From assembly GCA_902465215.1 (NCBI GenBank), contig CABQMM010000028.1:1-9452 (forward strand): a DNA stretch of 9,452 nucleotides. Reading direction: 5' to 3'. The DNA is from an uncultured Bacillota bacterium (lineage in GTDB: Bacteria; Bacillota; Clostridia; Peptostreptococcales; Anaerovoracaceae). The notes beneath the pieces are model-generated. The model saw only the letters and a program-made list of their open reading frames with translations, searched no databases and was not told the origin of the DNA. How positions within the stretch are numbered: position 1 is the stretch's first letter; each line of letters begins with the position of its first letter. The position numbers and the translations under genes are program-made. Positions 1 through 7,969 of this stretch are shown piece by piece.

Positions 1-112
1 CCTGAAAACAAGCGAATTCAGAAATACAAAGAAAAATGGGTGGCATAAGAAAAAGCTGCCATACAGAGAAAATCTGCACGACAGTTTAATAAAGAAATTT
101 TTAGACATTTGA
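1..112 (+). pseudogene. decayed 3' end of an IS3-family (IS150-like) transposase orfB, partial
   Basis: Three short frame segments together resemble the C-terminal signature of IS3-family OrfB transposases, roughly NxxRIQ-x-KxGG-x-PxxYRxxL. NKRIQ is read in frame 1 (7-21), RKMGG in frame 3 (30-44) and LPYRENL in frame 2 (56-76). The order and approximate spacing fit, but the frame changes twice, so no intact protein is encoded. Frame 1 stops at 46-48 and frame 2 at 110-112. The rest of the gene lies outside the window. A sequence resembling an IS150-type terminal repeat follows directly, which supports the call. An alternative is that 1-48 is the true C-terminus of an unrelated protein ending in KEKWVA. 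Family assignment is from memory of the motif, not from an alignment. Confidence 0.45.
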
Positions 113-114
113 CC

Positions 115-139
115 TGTCTACTTGACAGGGGGCATATCA
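115..139 (+). repeat. probable right terminal inverted repeat of an IS3/IS150-like element
   Basis: Read from the opposite strand the segment begins TGATATGCCCCCTGTCAAG and continues GTAGACA. This follows the IS150-subgroup end pattern TG-(5-6 nt)-CCCC-(5-8 nt)-TAGACA. The outer end finishes with CA (138-139, or 133-134 if the element is shorter), as IS3 ends do. It lies shortly after the transposase remnant. CCTGTC (113-118) and GACAGG (124-129) also form a small hairpin, but no T-run follows directly on either strand, so it is a poor terminator. The left end and any target duplication are outside the window. Confidence 0.4.
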
Positions 140-218
140 AGATCGGCTGCCTTGTGCGTTTTGATCTGAATTTGCCTTCAAATCGGTTTGAGTTATTTTG
201 GATTACAAAATCCTTTCC

Positions 219-3200
219 CTATCTGGTCCAGAGTCTGCTTGCGTATCTGCACTGCTTCAGCGCGGTCTGTGCTACGAAATTGCCTTCCTTGTCATAGATC
301 ATGACTCTGGCTTTGTAGTAGTACATCGTGCCTTTCTTGCCGTAGGTGTTGTAATAGGTCGGTGCTTTTTTGGTCAGCACTGCCTTATAGCCTGCGGATT
401 TTTTCGTGCTTCTGTAGAATTTGTATTTTACGGTATAGCCCGCGTCTGTGATTGCCTTGAGGTCGCCCTTCACGACAACTTTGATGTTCTTCTTCGCGGT
501 CTTAGCGGAGCGCGCCATCAGTTTCAGCTTGGAAGCCTTTTGCACGATCATCTTATCCATTTCTGCCTTTCCATCCTTTTCACCGGATTTCTCCCGGAAA
601 GTGATGATCGCCCTGTCGCCGGTCTTAAGACCTGTGAGCTTCTCAACCTTGCCCATTTCCTTACCGTTTAAGACTACAGATACCAGTTCGTATCCCGCAG
701 CCGCGGTGATGGTCGCTGTTCTGCCGTCTGCGCTGAGATCCGCCTTGCCGAAGCCGTTGATGGTGATCTCAGGATTCTGTACTGTCGGAACGTAGCCGCC
801 TGCGCCGCCGGACGGAATTGCTTTAAACAATTCCAAAGCAGTTGCAACATCCGCCTTGATTCCCTTGATTTCAACATCTACAGACTTGTCGTCGTTTATC
901 TTTACGCTCAAGTCATCGCATGCGCCCTTGGTCTTCACGTCCTCCATCCACGCCTGCAGTTTCTCTTCATCCGGCCGGTATCCACTGTTAGGTATCAGCT
1001 TGAAGCTTACGTTGCTGCCCGCTCTAACAAAACCAACAGCTGCGCCATCGGCGTTTTTGTCTGTTTTGATAGTGCCTGCAGTGTAATTCTTGCCAACTGC
1101 CTCAACCTTCACCAGTTTGTTAACGAAGGTGTCAACGTCCACGGTCTTTTCGCCCGTGATATTTTTAAGAACGATGGTGTAAGTTCCGTTGACGTAGCTT
1201 ACTTTTACAGCACCGCTGCATCCACTGAACGCTGCCTTAACATCATTGAGCGAAGTTGCATAACTTGAGTCAGGAGTCAGGGTCAGTTTCACAGTTCCGC
1301 CTGTTCTTGCCTCTACTGATGTTCCGGTTGGCTTGGTTTCATCGTCTTTCTTGATTGGCGTTGCGTATATAAAATCTACTGTCGCATTGCTGCCTGTAAC
1401 GGTGATGTTTTTCCGTTCAACATCCTTGAAGTAAACTCTTACGGTCAGGTTTCCTTTGTATCCATCAATGCGGTATACCGGGTCAACCATAATGTCGTCG
1501 TCATCGTCAGTTAGCGTAACAGTGTTTTCTTCTGTTGGTGTAACGCTTGCTTCTCCCTTGGTTATAGTCCAGTAATAGACCATCTTGCCATCTTTCGGTT
1601 CCGCTGTGAATACGACGTCTGCACCACCCGGGATTATGTCTCCGGTCCGAATCTCAGTTCCATCAGAAGTAACTGTCATTGTACCGTCATTGGAATCAGC
1701 TGCGTTGAAGTACAGCTCGTATGAAGTGCTGGAAACCATTACTGCCTGAATTTCCAGAGTACTGTCATCCATGGTAATCCTGCCGCCGGGATAATTCTTG
1801 GAGGAAGAAACGAATTTCTTTTCGTCAGCACCTTCCTTCATGATCCACTGCTCAACCATGCTGCCTGCTGCCGGTGCAGCTTTGATGTCGATGGATTCAC
1901 CCTTGTACATCTCAATAGCTTTTTCGTAATCCTTGTTTTCTTCAAGAACATTGCCGTAAATGTCATATAAGGTGTAAACCAGTTTTCCGCGGTTTTCAGG
2001 GGAAACAACTCCTGTTAAGGTATTCATTGTGTTTTCTCTAAATACTGCTTTTACCGTAATTGCTTCGCCGATTTCGCCAATGACATATTCATCTGCGGTA
2101 TCGTTTGTTTCATTGCCGATTTCCCAGCGATCAAATACATAACCTCTGTCTGCAATGGCCTTGAATACAACCTTGCTTCCGCCATCTACGTTATTGCCTG
2201 TTTCTACTTCAGTTCCATCAGCTGTAATTACAACCTTACCACCTGCAGTTCCTTCTGTCGAAGTTTCTGCAGAAGCTTCTACCTTGTAGCTTTCTCTTAC
2301 AGTGTCCAAGCTGATTATAGTGTTCTCTGTAAGTTTAAACTTGTATGAGGAAGCTTCCTGTGTAGCTGCTCCGTTAATAGTTATGAAAGCATTTTCTGCT
2401 GCTACATATCCGGTCTTAGGCGCAACATGAATTTCTGTATCACCTTTTACCTCTGCACCGCTTGTGATATAAATCTTTTCACGAGAAGTTCCGTCGTTGC
2501 TTTCCTTTTCGTAGTAAGCTGTAACATTACCACTCAACTCGACTCTGTAGCTGTCTCTTACGAAGGTTGCCCGCAGACCGATATCGTTGGTGCCCATGGT
2601 AATGCCAATGGTGCTGGTTCCGTCTTCTGCTACAGTTCCCTTGTTGTAAACTGAGTTGAATCCTGTTTCGCTTATAATCCACTGTCCGAAAGTATAGCCT
2701 GCCTTTGGCATAGCCTTAAATTCAAGGTCTGCTCCGCGGCTTACAATTGCTCCTGATTCAAAGTTTTTATCTGTGCAGGAGATATCACCTCCGGCGGTTT
2801 TGATCAGGTTAAGGCGTGTTTTCTTTACCTTAAAGTATACCTTAACTTCGGTTTTACCCGGATTCATGCTCAGGTTCAGTCTGTTTGGATTCTGGCTCTT
2901 TGCCTTCATTTCATCTGCCGTATAGGTTACTTCTCCATATCCAACAGCATTCACAACCCACTTTTCTACTTCATAACCTTCATCAGGCGTTGCAAATAAC
3001 TGAACAGTGGTGCCCTTTGTGTATTTGCCTGTAGTTAAACCGTTTTCGCTGATTGCTGCAGTACCTACATCCTTAGAAACATTGTTCGTATCTGTATATT
3101 TTTCTGCAGTAACTGTCAGCTCATAAGTCTGACCGATTACGGTGTAGATTGCGCTTTCGAAACTTACATCGTAGTTTGCACGTTTTGCTTCTGATTCTGC

Positions 3201-6200
3201 TGTTTCTGCTGCTGTCTCAAATTCCTTGAAGCATGGCGTAATCGTGTAATTACCCGGTTCATCGTTGCTGAGAGTCACCTTATTGCCGGCTGAATTATAT
3301 GCCTTGTACTCTACGTCTAAGCTATCTGCTTGTACACCCTCAACGTTGGTCTTCAGCTCAGGTGCCTGTGTTGTAACATCTGTAACATTATCTCTTGGTA
3401 TAGCCGAAACTATCAAAGCTTTCTTCTCCACAGTAAACGCTGCTGAAGCGATAGCATCAGTCTTGCCTTCAAGATATGCATACATAGTGTACTTTCCTGC
3501 ATCAAGTTTCTGTCCAGCAGTAAAGACTTTCTCCGTAGCATCCTGTGAAGTCTTGTACTTGTATGTAACTGGATCCTTTACTTCTGTTGTGTCGGATGTT
3601 CCGGCAGCTACAGTATAAAGGGTAGGCTTGATTGTGTCGCCGTATGTGAACTTGGTTACTGTTTGCTCCTTATCATTTTTCATATTGAGCACATAGCCCT
3701 GTGCACTGCCGACTGCCACAATCTGTCCGATTTCCTGAGTCTTGTCCTTAAATACGCTGTCTCCGCTATAGTAGTACTTCACAGTGTAGGTGCCTTCTGC
3801 CAAGCCTTCAAAGTCTATGCCTTTCTCTTCTTTATTTGGGTCTTTCTTTATGTATGAGTAATACTTGCTCTCTGATACATCATTACCCATATTGAAGGAC
3901 TTCGTGTCTGTGCTTGGCGTTAACGCAACCACTCTTGTATTTTCATAGTCCTTACCCTCAATGGTAATTGTTACATTTCCTGTAGGGGCAGTCGTATTAT
4001 TGTAATTTGCAGAATGAAGTTCAACTTCTGCGTGGATTCCGTTAATGTCCTTATTATTACCGTATTTTTCAGCCTTTGCTGTTAAAACAACCTCCGGCGT
4101 TCTCTTGGTATATACGGTTTCGAAAGCATCTGTGTAAGCTGAAATCGAGAACTCTTTCTGAGAAGTTGTGTCAAAGTAAATTGCGTTGACTCTGCATCTG
4201 TAAGTTCCCTTGTCAGCCGCTGATGCATTGGCAATAGTCAGTTCATTGGTCTTGAAGGCCGGCATGTTTTTCCATTCTCCTCCGACCAGCTTCTGCCACT
4301 GGTATGAAAGACTCTTGTACTGATTTTCATCAGCAACTGTTACAATCGCCTTACCTTCAGCATCCGGATAGATTGCCAGCTTACCTTTATCCTTGCCATC
4401 TTTAACAAGTCCCGATACCGTCATCTGCGGATATCCTACCGTTGTCTTGGTTCTGCAGGAAATAGGCTCGCTGTAGATACTTACCTTAGGATTGTATGTT
4501 GATTCTGTCTGAATCTGATACTTGTATTCTGTGTATGGGCTCAGGCCCGTATCTTTATAAGTGAATTCGTATTTATCCCCGTTTTTCACGCCCTTGGAGA
4601 AAGGCACGTATTCCAGACGATAGCTTCCGCTTCCGTCAGGGAATTCATAGTATCTGTAGAGCTGGAATCCTGATACGAACTTGTCATATGTCCAAGTTAG
4701 AGTTACTGAATCGTCAGTAGTCTCTGCCACATTCTGCTCGAAGTCTTCCGGCAGTGAAGCAGGCTGCTGCACGTCTGTTACCAGATAACTTACTACAGGG
4801 AATTCCATGTCGGCGCCCTTGTATTTGTAGCAGAATATCTTCCAGTTCATATTGTAACCATACGGTTTTGCTTCTGCAGGCATTGCCTGAAGTTCTCCAG
4901 AGAAGGAGCTGCCTTCGGTAGTAATGTGTACCGTTCCGCCCGTTCCCTCAAAACCGGCAATGACTCCTACGGTCACACCTCCAGCGCCGGCACCTGCTTT
5001 CGCTTCCACAGTGCCCACATATGAGTAACTGTTACTGTTGCTCTTAGACATTGCGATTTCCTGAGTGATAGTATCTCCTCCACCCTTGGAAGTGAAGCCT
5101 ACGGATGCAGGTGTTCCATTATACTGAGCGATTACATTGTAACCTGCCGTACTTGACGGATAGCTGGATGGATCGCCGATTTCATGGCGAAGTACGCTTT
5201 CCGCAATTGTCGGAAGAATACTATAATCTTCTGCAATAGTTTCATATTCGCTTAGATCAAGAAGTTTGACACAAGCTTCATGTGGAAGGTTCACTTCTGT
5301 TAGAACCTTTTCATATTTTCCGTCTTCATCAGGTATATATGATTCGTACTGATAGATTTCCATTGGGATGGAATACAGAGCCACCTTATCTTCACCTGAT
5401 GTTGCACTATAGGAAACAGTCTGCTCCAGGCTGGAAGTTTTTTCAGTCTCCCATGTGAAGCCATGTGTCACAACTGCCTCTGCTTCCGTCTGTCCTATCT
5501 TAACGCCGAACACTGAGATTTCCTGCTCGAACGATACATAAGAGCCAACAGTAATCGTTGTTCCTCCAGTAGATCCACTTTCAGAACCTGTTGTGCTGGA
5601 GTAACTGGTTGTTGACTCAGCATAGTTTCCTGAAAGGTCGTCTCTATCTAACAGATCCTTGAAATATGGAGGGGAAGCAAGAACTGCCAGAACCTTAGGG
5701 TCTGTGTAGCGGTAATAATGCTTTCCTGCATAGTTCATATAGCTGGAATCATTGTCTGTATTTGCTAGACAAAGTGAGAAAGAACTGTTAACCTTTTGTG
5801 CATTCTTGTAGTTGTCTGATGGGCTGGCAATAACCATCTTGGTTTCGCCCCAGGTAGTTTTGTCGTATTTTTGTTCTGTATCATTGTCGCCTGTTTTTAT
5901 TTCATACTTTTCTATATAAGTTCTGTATGATTTCTTCCTAATCAGTTTATAGAACCAGTTTTTATAGTATGATACGGTCTTGTATACCGGTACTTCAACA
6001 GGACCTTGCTCAATGTACTTTTCAATTGCTTCATCAGTAACCGAGAGTGTCTGTGTCACCGTCATCAAGGCTCCCGCACCTGTCTGACCTGTCATGTCGC
6101 CTGCAGTACCATCGTACTCTACATATTCTTTCTTGTCCTTACCCGGCATGAAGCTTGCCATATCCCATGCCTCTTCAAGCTCAAGACCGTTCTTTGTATA

Positions 6201-7793
6201 AGAGAAAACAAGTGAGTCGAAGTAAAGCTTATTACCGCCTTCATCCTTGATTCCCTTATTTATAATCGCTGTGTTTGCAGGGCAAAGCGGCAGTGAATAG
6301 AACATTTCTTTTCCTTTATCACCATGTCCACTCATTTTTGCATTAACTAGATTGTCATCTTTATCCCTCTCGAACAGGTTGAAATTTTTATCCAGATTCG
6401 TTGCAAATTTCTTACCATCCCATACATACATTGCAACGTATCTGCTGTATGTATTCCCTGCTTTCAGGTCAGCGTCAGCCTGACCGCAAAGAATCAGAGA
6501 ATCTTCACCTGTTCCGATATCACCAAATACAAAGGAGGCTCTGACAATATTACTTGAGCCGTAGCTGATGTCAAACTGCTGTGAACGCTTCAGGATTTCC
6601 TTGTCCTTGCCTCCGAACATAACAACAGCCTTGGAGCCCTTGTTCTGCGTAGGACCGTAGTAATATCCCCATGTACAAGACAGGTCATCGATACCGTCTC
6701 TGTCCACGTCGCCACTTGTCAGGGAAATCATATTGGATACAACATTGTCTTCTTTCAGATAATATGTCCATGCAAGAGCCCAGTTAGACGGATTTTTATA
6801 TGCGTTCTCTTCGGTTCTCTGAAGCGCATAAACTGCGATTCTGGAATTGTTCTCTTCCGGAATATATACGGCAACTTCATCTACTCCGTCACCGTTCCAG
6901 TCGCCTGTTGCAACCTGCAGGTAGTTCTTCAGCTGATATGGATTTTCGGCAAAGTTCTCTGCATTCTTATCAGATGTGCTTCCGTCTTCATTTTCCAATT
7001 TCAAATCAGGGTTACCCAGCTTCTTGGACTGTGAAAGCAGTTCTATTGAGTTACCGTATGCATCAGTGCCTGTTCCCTTGGCATCACCAAATTTCAGATA
7101 TAGTCCGCCTGTAGCGGAATATCCTTTGGTATATACCATAGCAATCTGTGCAGACTTACCCTTCGTATTCTTATCGAAATTGCCTGCAGCTACGTCAGAC
7201 ATTACGCCCTGGTCTGACGTTGCGTTATTTAAGCCTGTCAGGAAATTCTTGTGGGTATACTGGCCGTAGGTTTGAGTGCTTTCATAGTACTTATGCGTAC
7301 CGGTATTCAGCTTTACGTAATTTCCCGTTGCTGTTACATCGCCACCGGAAACAGACCCGCTTTCTTTTTTATTTAGTGCGGCAGTTATGGTTTTCAGTCC
7401 GCTTCCGTCACCGTAAAGGCTTGCGGTTACAGATGTCGTTGCAGTCTCGTTAATTTTTGAAGCCTCGCCTTTGGCGCTGTTAGCTGATGTTCCGGCACCT
7501 ATGTCAGGTTTGTTCAATGTGCTGACATCTTGATTTAGTCCCACCGTATACAGCTCCGATACGGTGTTTACCTTAATCGTAGATCTTCCATACGGATTGT
7601 CGATGCTGTCTGCATCGTAACCGTCAGGGGCTACGCTCGTGTCTATTCCTATCGCGGAGAACGCATCGCTGCCTGCGGATTTGGCAGGACTGCTGCTCTC
7701 GTCGGCATAGACAAGGGATGCACCGGTCGGAATCATGGTTATGACCAGTGCCACCGATAGAATCAGTGCCATACTTTTCTTTCGTATCCTCAT
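219..7793 (-). CDS. giant secreted multidomain surface protein (FG-GAP propeller, beta module, FN3/Ig/MBG stalk, bacterial repeats)
   Basis: A 2,524-residue exported protein, probably an adhesin or host/surface interaction factor; its exact function is not recognised. Residues 1-30 are a signal peptide (MRIRKK, hydrophobic core, VYA|DE cleavage). Residues ~195-590 are FG-GAP/VCBS-like propeller blades with Ca-binding type loops DWNGDGVDE (298-306) and DVDRDGIDD (362-370), plus degenerate ones near 204, 424 and 565. Residues ~700-1005 are an unusual S/T/G-rich beta module. Then follow FN3 (~1011-1117), an Ig-like domain (YQWQK ~1164, ADKGTYRC 1193-1200), a Big_3-type Ig domain (~1231-1361), MBG-like domains (~1366-1552), about eight InlB-B-like repeats (~1556-2320), a GYELVSVVLNG unit (~2334-2403), and a lysine/tyrosine-rich FN3-like C-terminus. 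No LPXTG, SLH domain, choline-binding repeat or C-terminal membrane helix is seen, so retention on the cell is unexplained. The start is fixed by AAAGGAGA 8 nt upstream and by the signal peptide. It is monocistronic in this window. Confidence 0.93.
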   Translation of the reverse strand: MRIRKKSMALILSVALVITMIPTGASLVYADESSSPAKSAGSDAFSAIGIDTSVAPDGYDADSIDNPYGRSTIKVNTVSELYTVGLNQDVSTLNKPDIGAGTSANSAKGEASKINETATTSVTASLYGDGSGLKTITAALNKKESGSVSGGDVTATGNYVKLNTGTHKYYESTQTYGQYTHKNFLTGLNNATSDQGVMSDVAAGNFDKNTKGKSAQIAMVYTKGYSATGGLYLKFGDAKGTGTDAYGNSIELLSQSKKLGNPDLKLENEDGSTSDKNAENFAENPYQLKNYLQVATGDWNGDGVDEVAVYIPEENNSRIAVYALQRTEENAYKNPSNWALAWTYYLKEDNVVSNMISLTSGDVDRDGIDDLSCTWGYYYGPTQNKGSKAVVMFGGKDKEILKRSQQFDISYGSSNIVRASFVFGDIGTGEDSLILCGQADADLKAGNTYSRYVAMYVWDGKKFATNLDKNFNLFERDKDDNLVNAKMSGHGDKGKEMFYSLPLCPANTAIINKGIKDEGGNKLYFDSLVFSYTKNGLELEEAWDMASFMPGKDKKEYVEYDGTAGDMTGQTGAGALMTVTQTLSVTDEAIEKYIEQGPVEVPVYKTVSYYKNWFYKLIRKKSYRTYIEKYEIKTGDNDTEQKYDKTTWGETKMVIASPSDNYKNAQKVNSSFSLCLANTDNDSSYMNYAGKHYYRYTDPKVLAVLASPPYFKDLLDRDDLSGNYAESTTSYSSTTGSESGSTGGTTITVGSYVSFEQEISVFGVKIGQTEAEAVVTHGFTWETEKTSSLEQTVSYSATSGEDKVALYSIPMEIYQYESYIPDEDGKYEKVLTEVNLPHEACVKLLDLSEYETIAEDYSILPTIAESVLRHEIGDPSSYPSSTAGYNVIAQYNGTPASVGFTSKGGGDTITQEIAMSKSNSNSYSYVGTVEAKAGAGAGGVTVGVIAGFEGTGGTVHITTEGSSFSGELQAMPAEAKPYGYNMNWKIFCYKYKGADMEFPVVSYLVTDVQQPASLPEDFEQNVAETTDDSVTLTWTYDKFVSGFQLYRYYEFPDGSGSYRLEYVPFSKGVKNGDKYEFTYKDTGLSPYTEYKYQIQTESTYNPKVSIYSEPISCRTKTTVGYPQMTVSGLVKDGKDKGKLAIYPDAEGKAIVTVADENQYKSLSYQWQKLVGGEWKNMPAFKTNELTIANASAADKGTYRCRVNAIYFDTTSQKEFSISAYTDAFETVYTKRTPEVVLTAKAEKYGNNKDINGIHAEVELHSANYNNTTAPTGNVTITIEGKDYENTRVVALTPSTDTKSFNMGNDVSESKYYSYIKKDPNKEEKGIDFEGLAEGTYTVKYYYSGDSVFKDKTQEIGQIVAVGSAQGYVLNMKNDKEQTVTKFTYGDTIKPTLYTVAAGTSDTTEVKDPVTYKYKTSQDATEKVFTAGQKLDAGKYTMYAYLEGKTDAIASAAFTVEKKALIVSAIPRDNVTDVTTQAPELKTNVEGVQADSLDVEYKAYNSAGNKVTLSNDEPGNYTITPCFKEFETAAETAESEAKRANYDVSFESAIYTVIGQTYELTVTAEKYTDTNNVSKDVGTAAISENGLTTGKYTKGTTVQLFATPDEGYEVEKWVVNAVGYGEVTYTADEMKAKSQNPNRLNLSMNPGKTEVKVYFKVKKTRLNLIKTAGGDISCTDKNFESGAIVSRGADLEFKAMPKAGYTFGQWIISETGFNSVYNKGTVAEDGTSTIGITMGTNDIGLRATFVRDSYRVELSGNVTAYYEKESNDGTSREKIYITSGAEVKGDTEIHVAPKTGYVAAENAFITINGAATQEASSYKFKLTENTIISLDTVRESYKVEASAETSTEGTAGGKVVITADGTEVETGNNVDGGSKVVFKAIADRGYVFDRWEIGNETNDTADEYVIGEIGEAITVKAVFRENTMNTLTGVVSPENRGKLVYTLYDIYGNVLEENKDYEKAIEMYKGESIDIKAAPAAGSMVEQWIMKEGADEKKFVSSSKNYPGGRITMDDSTLEIQAVMVSSTSYELYFNAADSNDGTMTVTSDGTEIRTGDIIPGGADVVFTAEPKDGKMVYYWTITKGEASVTPTEENTVTLTDDDDDIMVDPVYRIDGYKGNLTVRVYFKDVERKNITVTGSNATVDFIYATPIKKDDETKPTGTSVEARTGGTVKLTLTPDSSYATSLNDVKAAFSGCSGAVKVSYVNGTYTIVLKNITGEKTVDVDTFVNKLVKVEAVGKNYTAGTIKTDKNADGAAVGFVRAGSNVSFKLIPNSGYRPDEEKLQAWMEDVKTKGACDDLSVKINDDKSVDVEIKGIKADVATALELFKAIPSGGAGGYVPTVQNPEITINGFGKADLSADGRTATITAAAGYELVSVVLNGKEMGKVEKLTGLKTGDRAIITFREKSGEKDGKAEMDKMIVQKASKLKLMARSAKTAKKNIKVVVKGDLKAITDAGYTVKYKFYRSTKKSAGYKAVLTKKAPTYYNTYGKKGTMYYYKARVMIYDKEGNFVAQTALKQCRYASRLWTR
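834..3128 (-). other. array of about eight divergent InlB-B-like bacterial repeat domains (residues ~1556-2320)
   Basis: Units of about 85-105 residues each open with an [YNV]-x-[LV]-x-[VA] strand. Many contain G-[GA]-x-[VL]-x-[FL]-x-A-x-P-x-x-G-Y followed by a W (FKAMPKAGYTFGQWII ~1692-1707, FKAIADRGYVFDRWEI ~1877-1892, LFATPDEGYEVEKWV ~1599-1613), and end in a [VA]-x-F strand (VYFK, ATFV, AVFR). Approximate starts are residues 1556, 1659, 1748, 1835, 1922, 2024, 2128 and 2226; the last two are the most degenerate. An Asp run (TDDDDD, 2095-2100) in the sixth unit may bind cations. These domains typically form extended stalks; the copies are divergent at DNA level, so not a recent expansion. 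Confidence 0.65.
4779..5696 (-). other. beta-rich S/T/G module with pore-former-like pattern (residues ~700-1005)
   Basis: After KVLAVLASPPYF (~700-711) comes an S/T-rich stretch (STTSYSSTTG, 727-736). A VFGVKIG turn (761-767) follows, then strands with alternating residues (EAEAVVTHGFTWETEKTSS), then QTVSYSATSG and VALYSIPMEIYQYESY up to ~819. A second glycine-rich amphipathic stretch (~905-970: SNSNSYSYVGTVEAKAGAG, VTVGVIAGFEGTGG) repeats the character of the first. The combination of S/T-rich strands, a G-[IV]-x-hydrophobic turn and alternating polar/apolar strands resembles aerolysin/ETX-MTX2 pore-forming domains. This is a pattern resemblance only. The module could instead be a beta sandwich specific to propeller-carrying surface proteins. 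Confidence 0.4.
6024..7211 (-). other. FG-GAP/VCBS-type beta-propeller region of the giant protein (residues ~195-590)
   Basis: Blade-like units recur with the pattern GD-x-[ND]-x-DG-x-D-[DE]-[VL] followed by a hydrophobic strand. The two clearest are D298-N300-D302-D305 and D362-D364-D366-D369, both with the residues expected to bind calcium in FG-GAP loops. Units near residues 204 (GNFDKN), 424 (GDIGTGED) and 565 (GDMTGQ) have partly lost these residues. A further blade-like piece, LANTDNDSSYMNYAGKHYY (~676-694), lies just before the next module. Such propellers in other secreted proteins act as ligand-binding or scaffold domains. Blade number cannot be fixed by eye. Confidence 0.7.
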
Positions 7794-7800
7794 TCCTTTC

Positions 7801-7808
7801 TCTCCTTT
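7801..7808 (-). promoter_or_regulatory. ribosome binding site of the giant gene
   Basis: The minus strand reads AAAGGAGA, with AGGAG (7806-7802) ending 8 nt before the ATG at 7793. A second weaker AAAGGA directly abuts the start and is too close to serve. The site decides the start codon against a longer alternative in another frame. Confidence 0.85.
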
Positions 7809-7821
7809 CTTTCATCAAAAC

Positions 7822-7868
7822 TATGATGCAGCATCTAGCTGTCATCTGCGCAAGATACCTGCATCATA
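7822..7868 (-). promoter_or_regulatory. 10-bp inverted repeat in the 5' leader of the giant gene
   Basis: TATGATGCAG at 7822-7831 is a perfect inverted complement of CTGCATCATA at 7859-7868, with 27 nt between. It lies between the predicted transcription start (~7875) and the ribosome binding site. The transcript should therefore begin with a 10-bp stem about 7 nt from its 5' end. The enclosed loop can form a smaller ATCT-TGCGC-AGAT hairpin. Overlapping dyads ATCATATGAT (7863-7872) and GATGC-A-GCATC (7825-7835) offer alternative pairings. It may be an mRNA-stabilising stem, a regulatory leader, or a protein operator on DNA. Confidence 0.5.
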
Positions 7869-7881
7869 TGATTTTTCTCAA

Positions 7882-7910
7882 ATTATAGCATTATTGTTTT
7901 TTCGGTTCAA
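7882..7910 (-). promoter_or_regulatory. sigma-A-type promoter for the giant gene
   Basis: On the minus strand, -35 TTGAAC (7910-7905) is followed after 17 nt by a perfect -10 TATAAT (7887-7882) preceded by TGC, the extended -10 motif TGN. The predicted start is near 7875, giving a leader of about 80 nt. Calls are by motif and spacing only. Confidence 0.7.
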
Positions 7911-7969
7911 TCAAGGGGAACGAATGACTATATAGTGAAACGAAAATCGCGTTTTAAGCCATTTAAAAT
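7911..7969. promoter_or_regulatory. shared regulatory interval between the two divergent -35 boxes
   Basis: The 59 bp between the divergent -35 boxes contain a perfect 10-bp palindrome ACTATATAGT (7927-7936), a 20-bp phased direct repeat AACGAAt/AACGAAa (7919-7925 and 7939-7945), and an AAAA-TCGCG-TTTT dyad (7943-7955). A related ACGATA sits at 7980-7985, exactly 40 bp after the second copy. LytTR regulators bind short direct repeats about 21-22 bp apart, so this is a plausible binding region for the neighbouring regulator. The exact motif does not match a LytTR consensus I can recall. Confidence 0.35.

Noticed and set aside
113..129. CCTGTC/GACAGG hairpin as the terminator of the giant gene
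   Set aside because: The stem is only 6 bp and no T-run follows within 10 nt on the minus strand. It is better explained as part of the IS end. No convincing terminator was found in 140-218 either.
198..1086. Several plus-strand frames opposite the giant gene's 3' end
   Set aside because: They are antisense shadows of a continuous 2,524-codon gene with clear domains, and have no start signals.
1193..3128. Repeats of the giant gene considered as a recent tandem DNA duplication
   Set aside because: The units share only fold-level residues (GY, W, terminal VxF strand). No long nucleotide identity between units is visible.
7624..7845. Minus-strand frame that would start upstream of the giant gene's ATG
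   Set aside because: It has no signal peptide or protein character and overlaps the real start in another frame. The ribosome binding site at 7801-7808 serves the ATG at 7793.
7735..7935. 66-codon plus-strand frame across the giant gene's start
   Set aside because: It covers the minus-strand promoter and leader, has no ribosome binding site and is a shadow frame.
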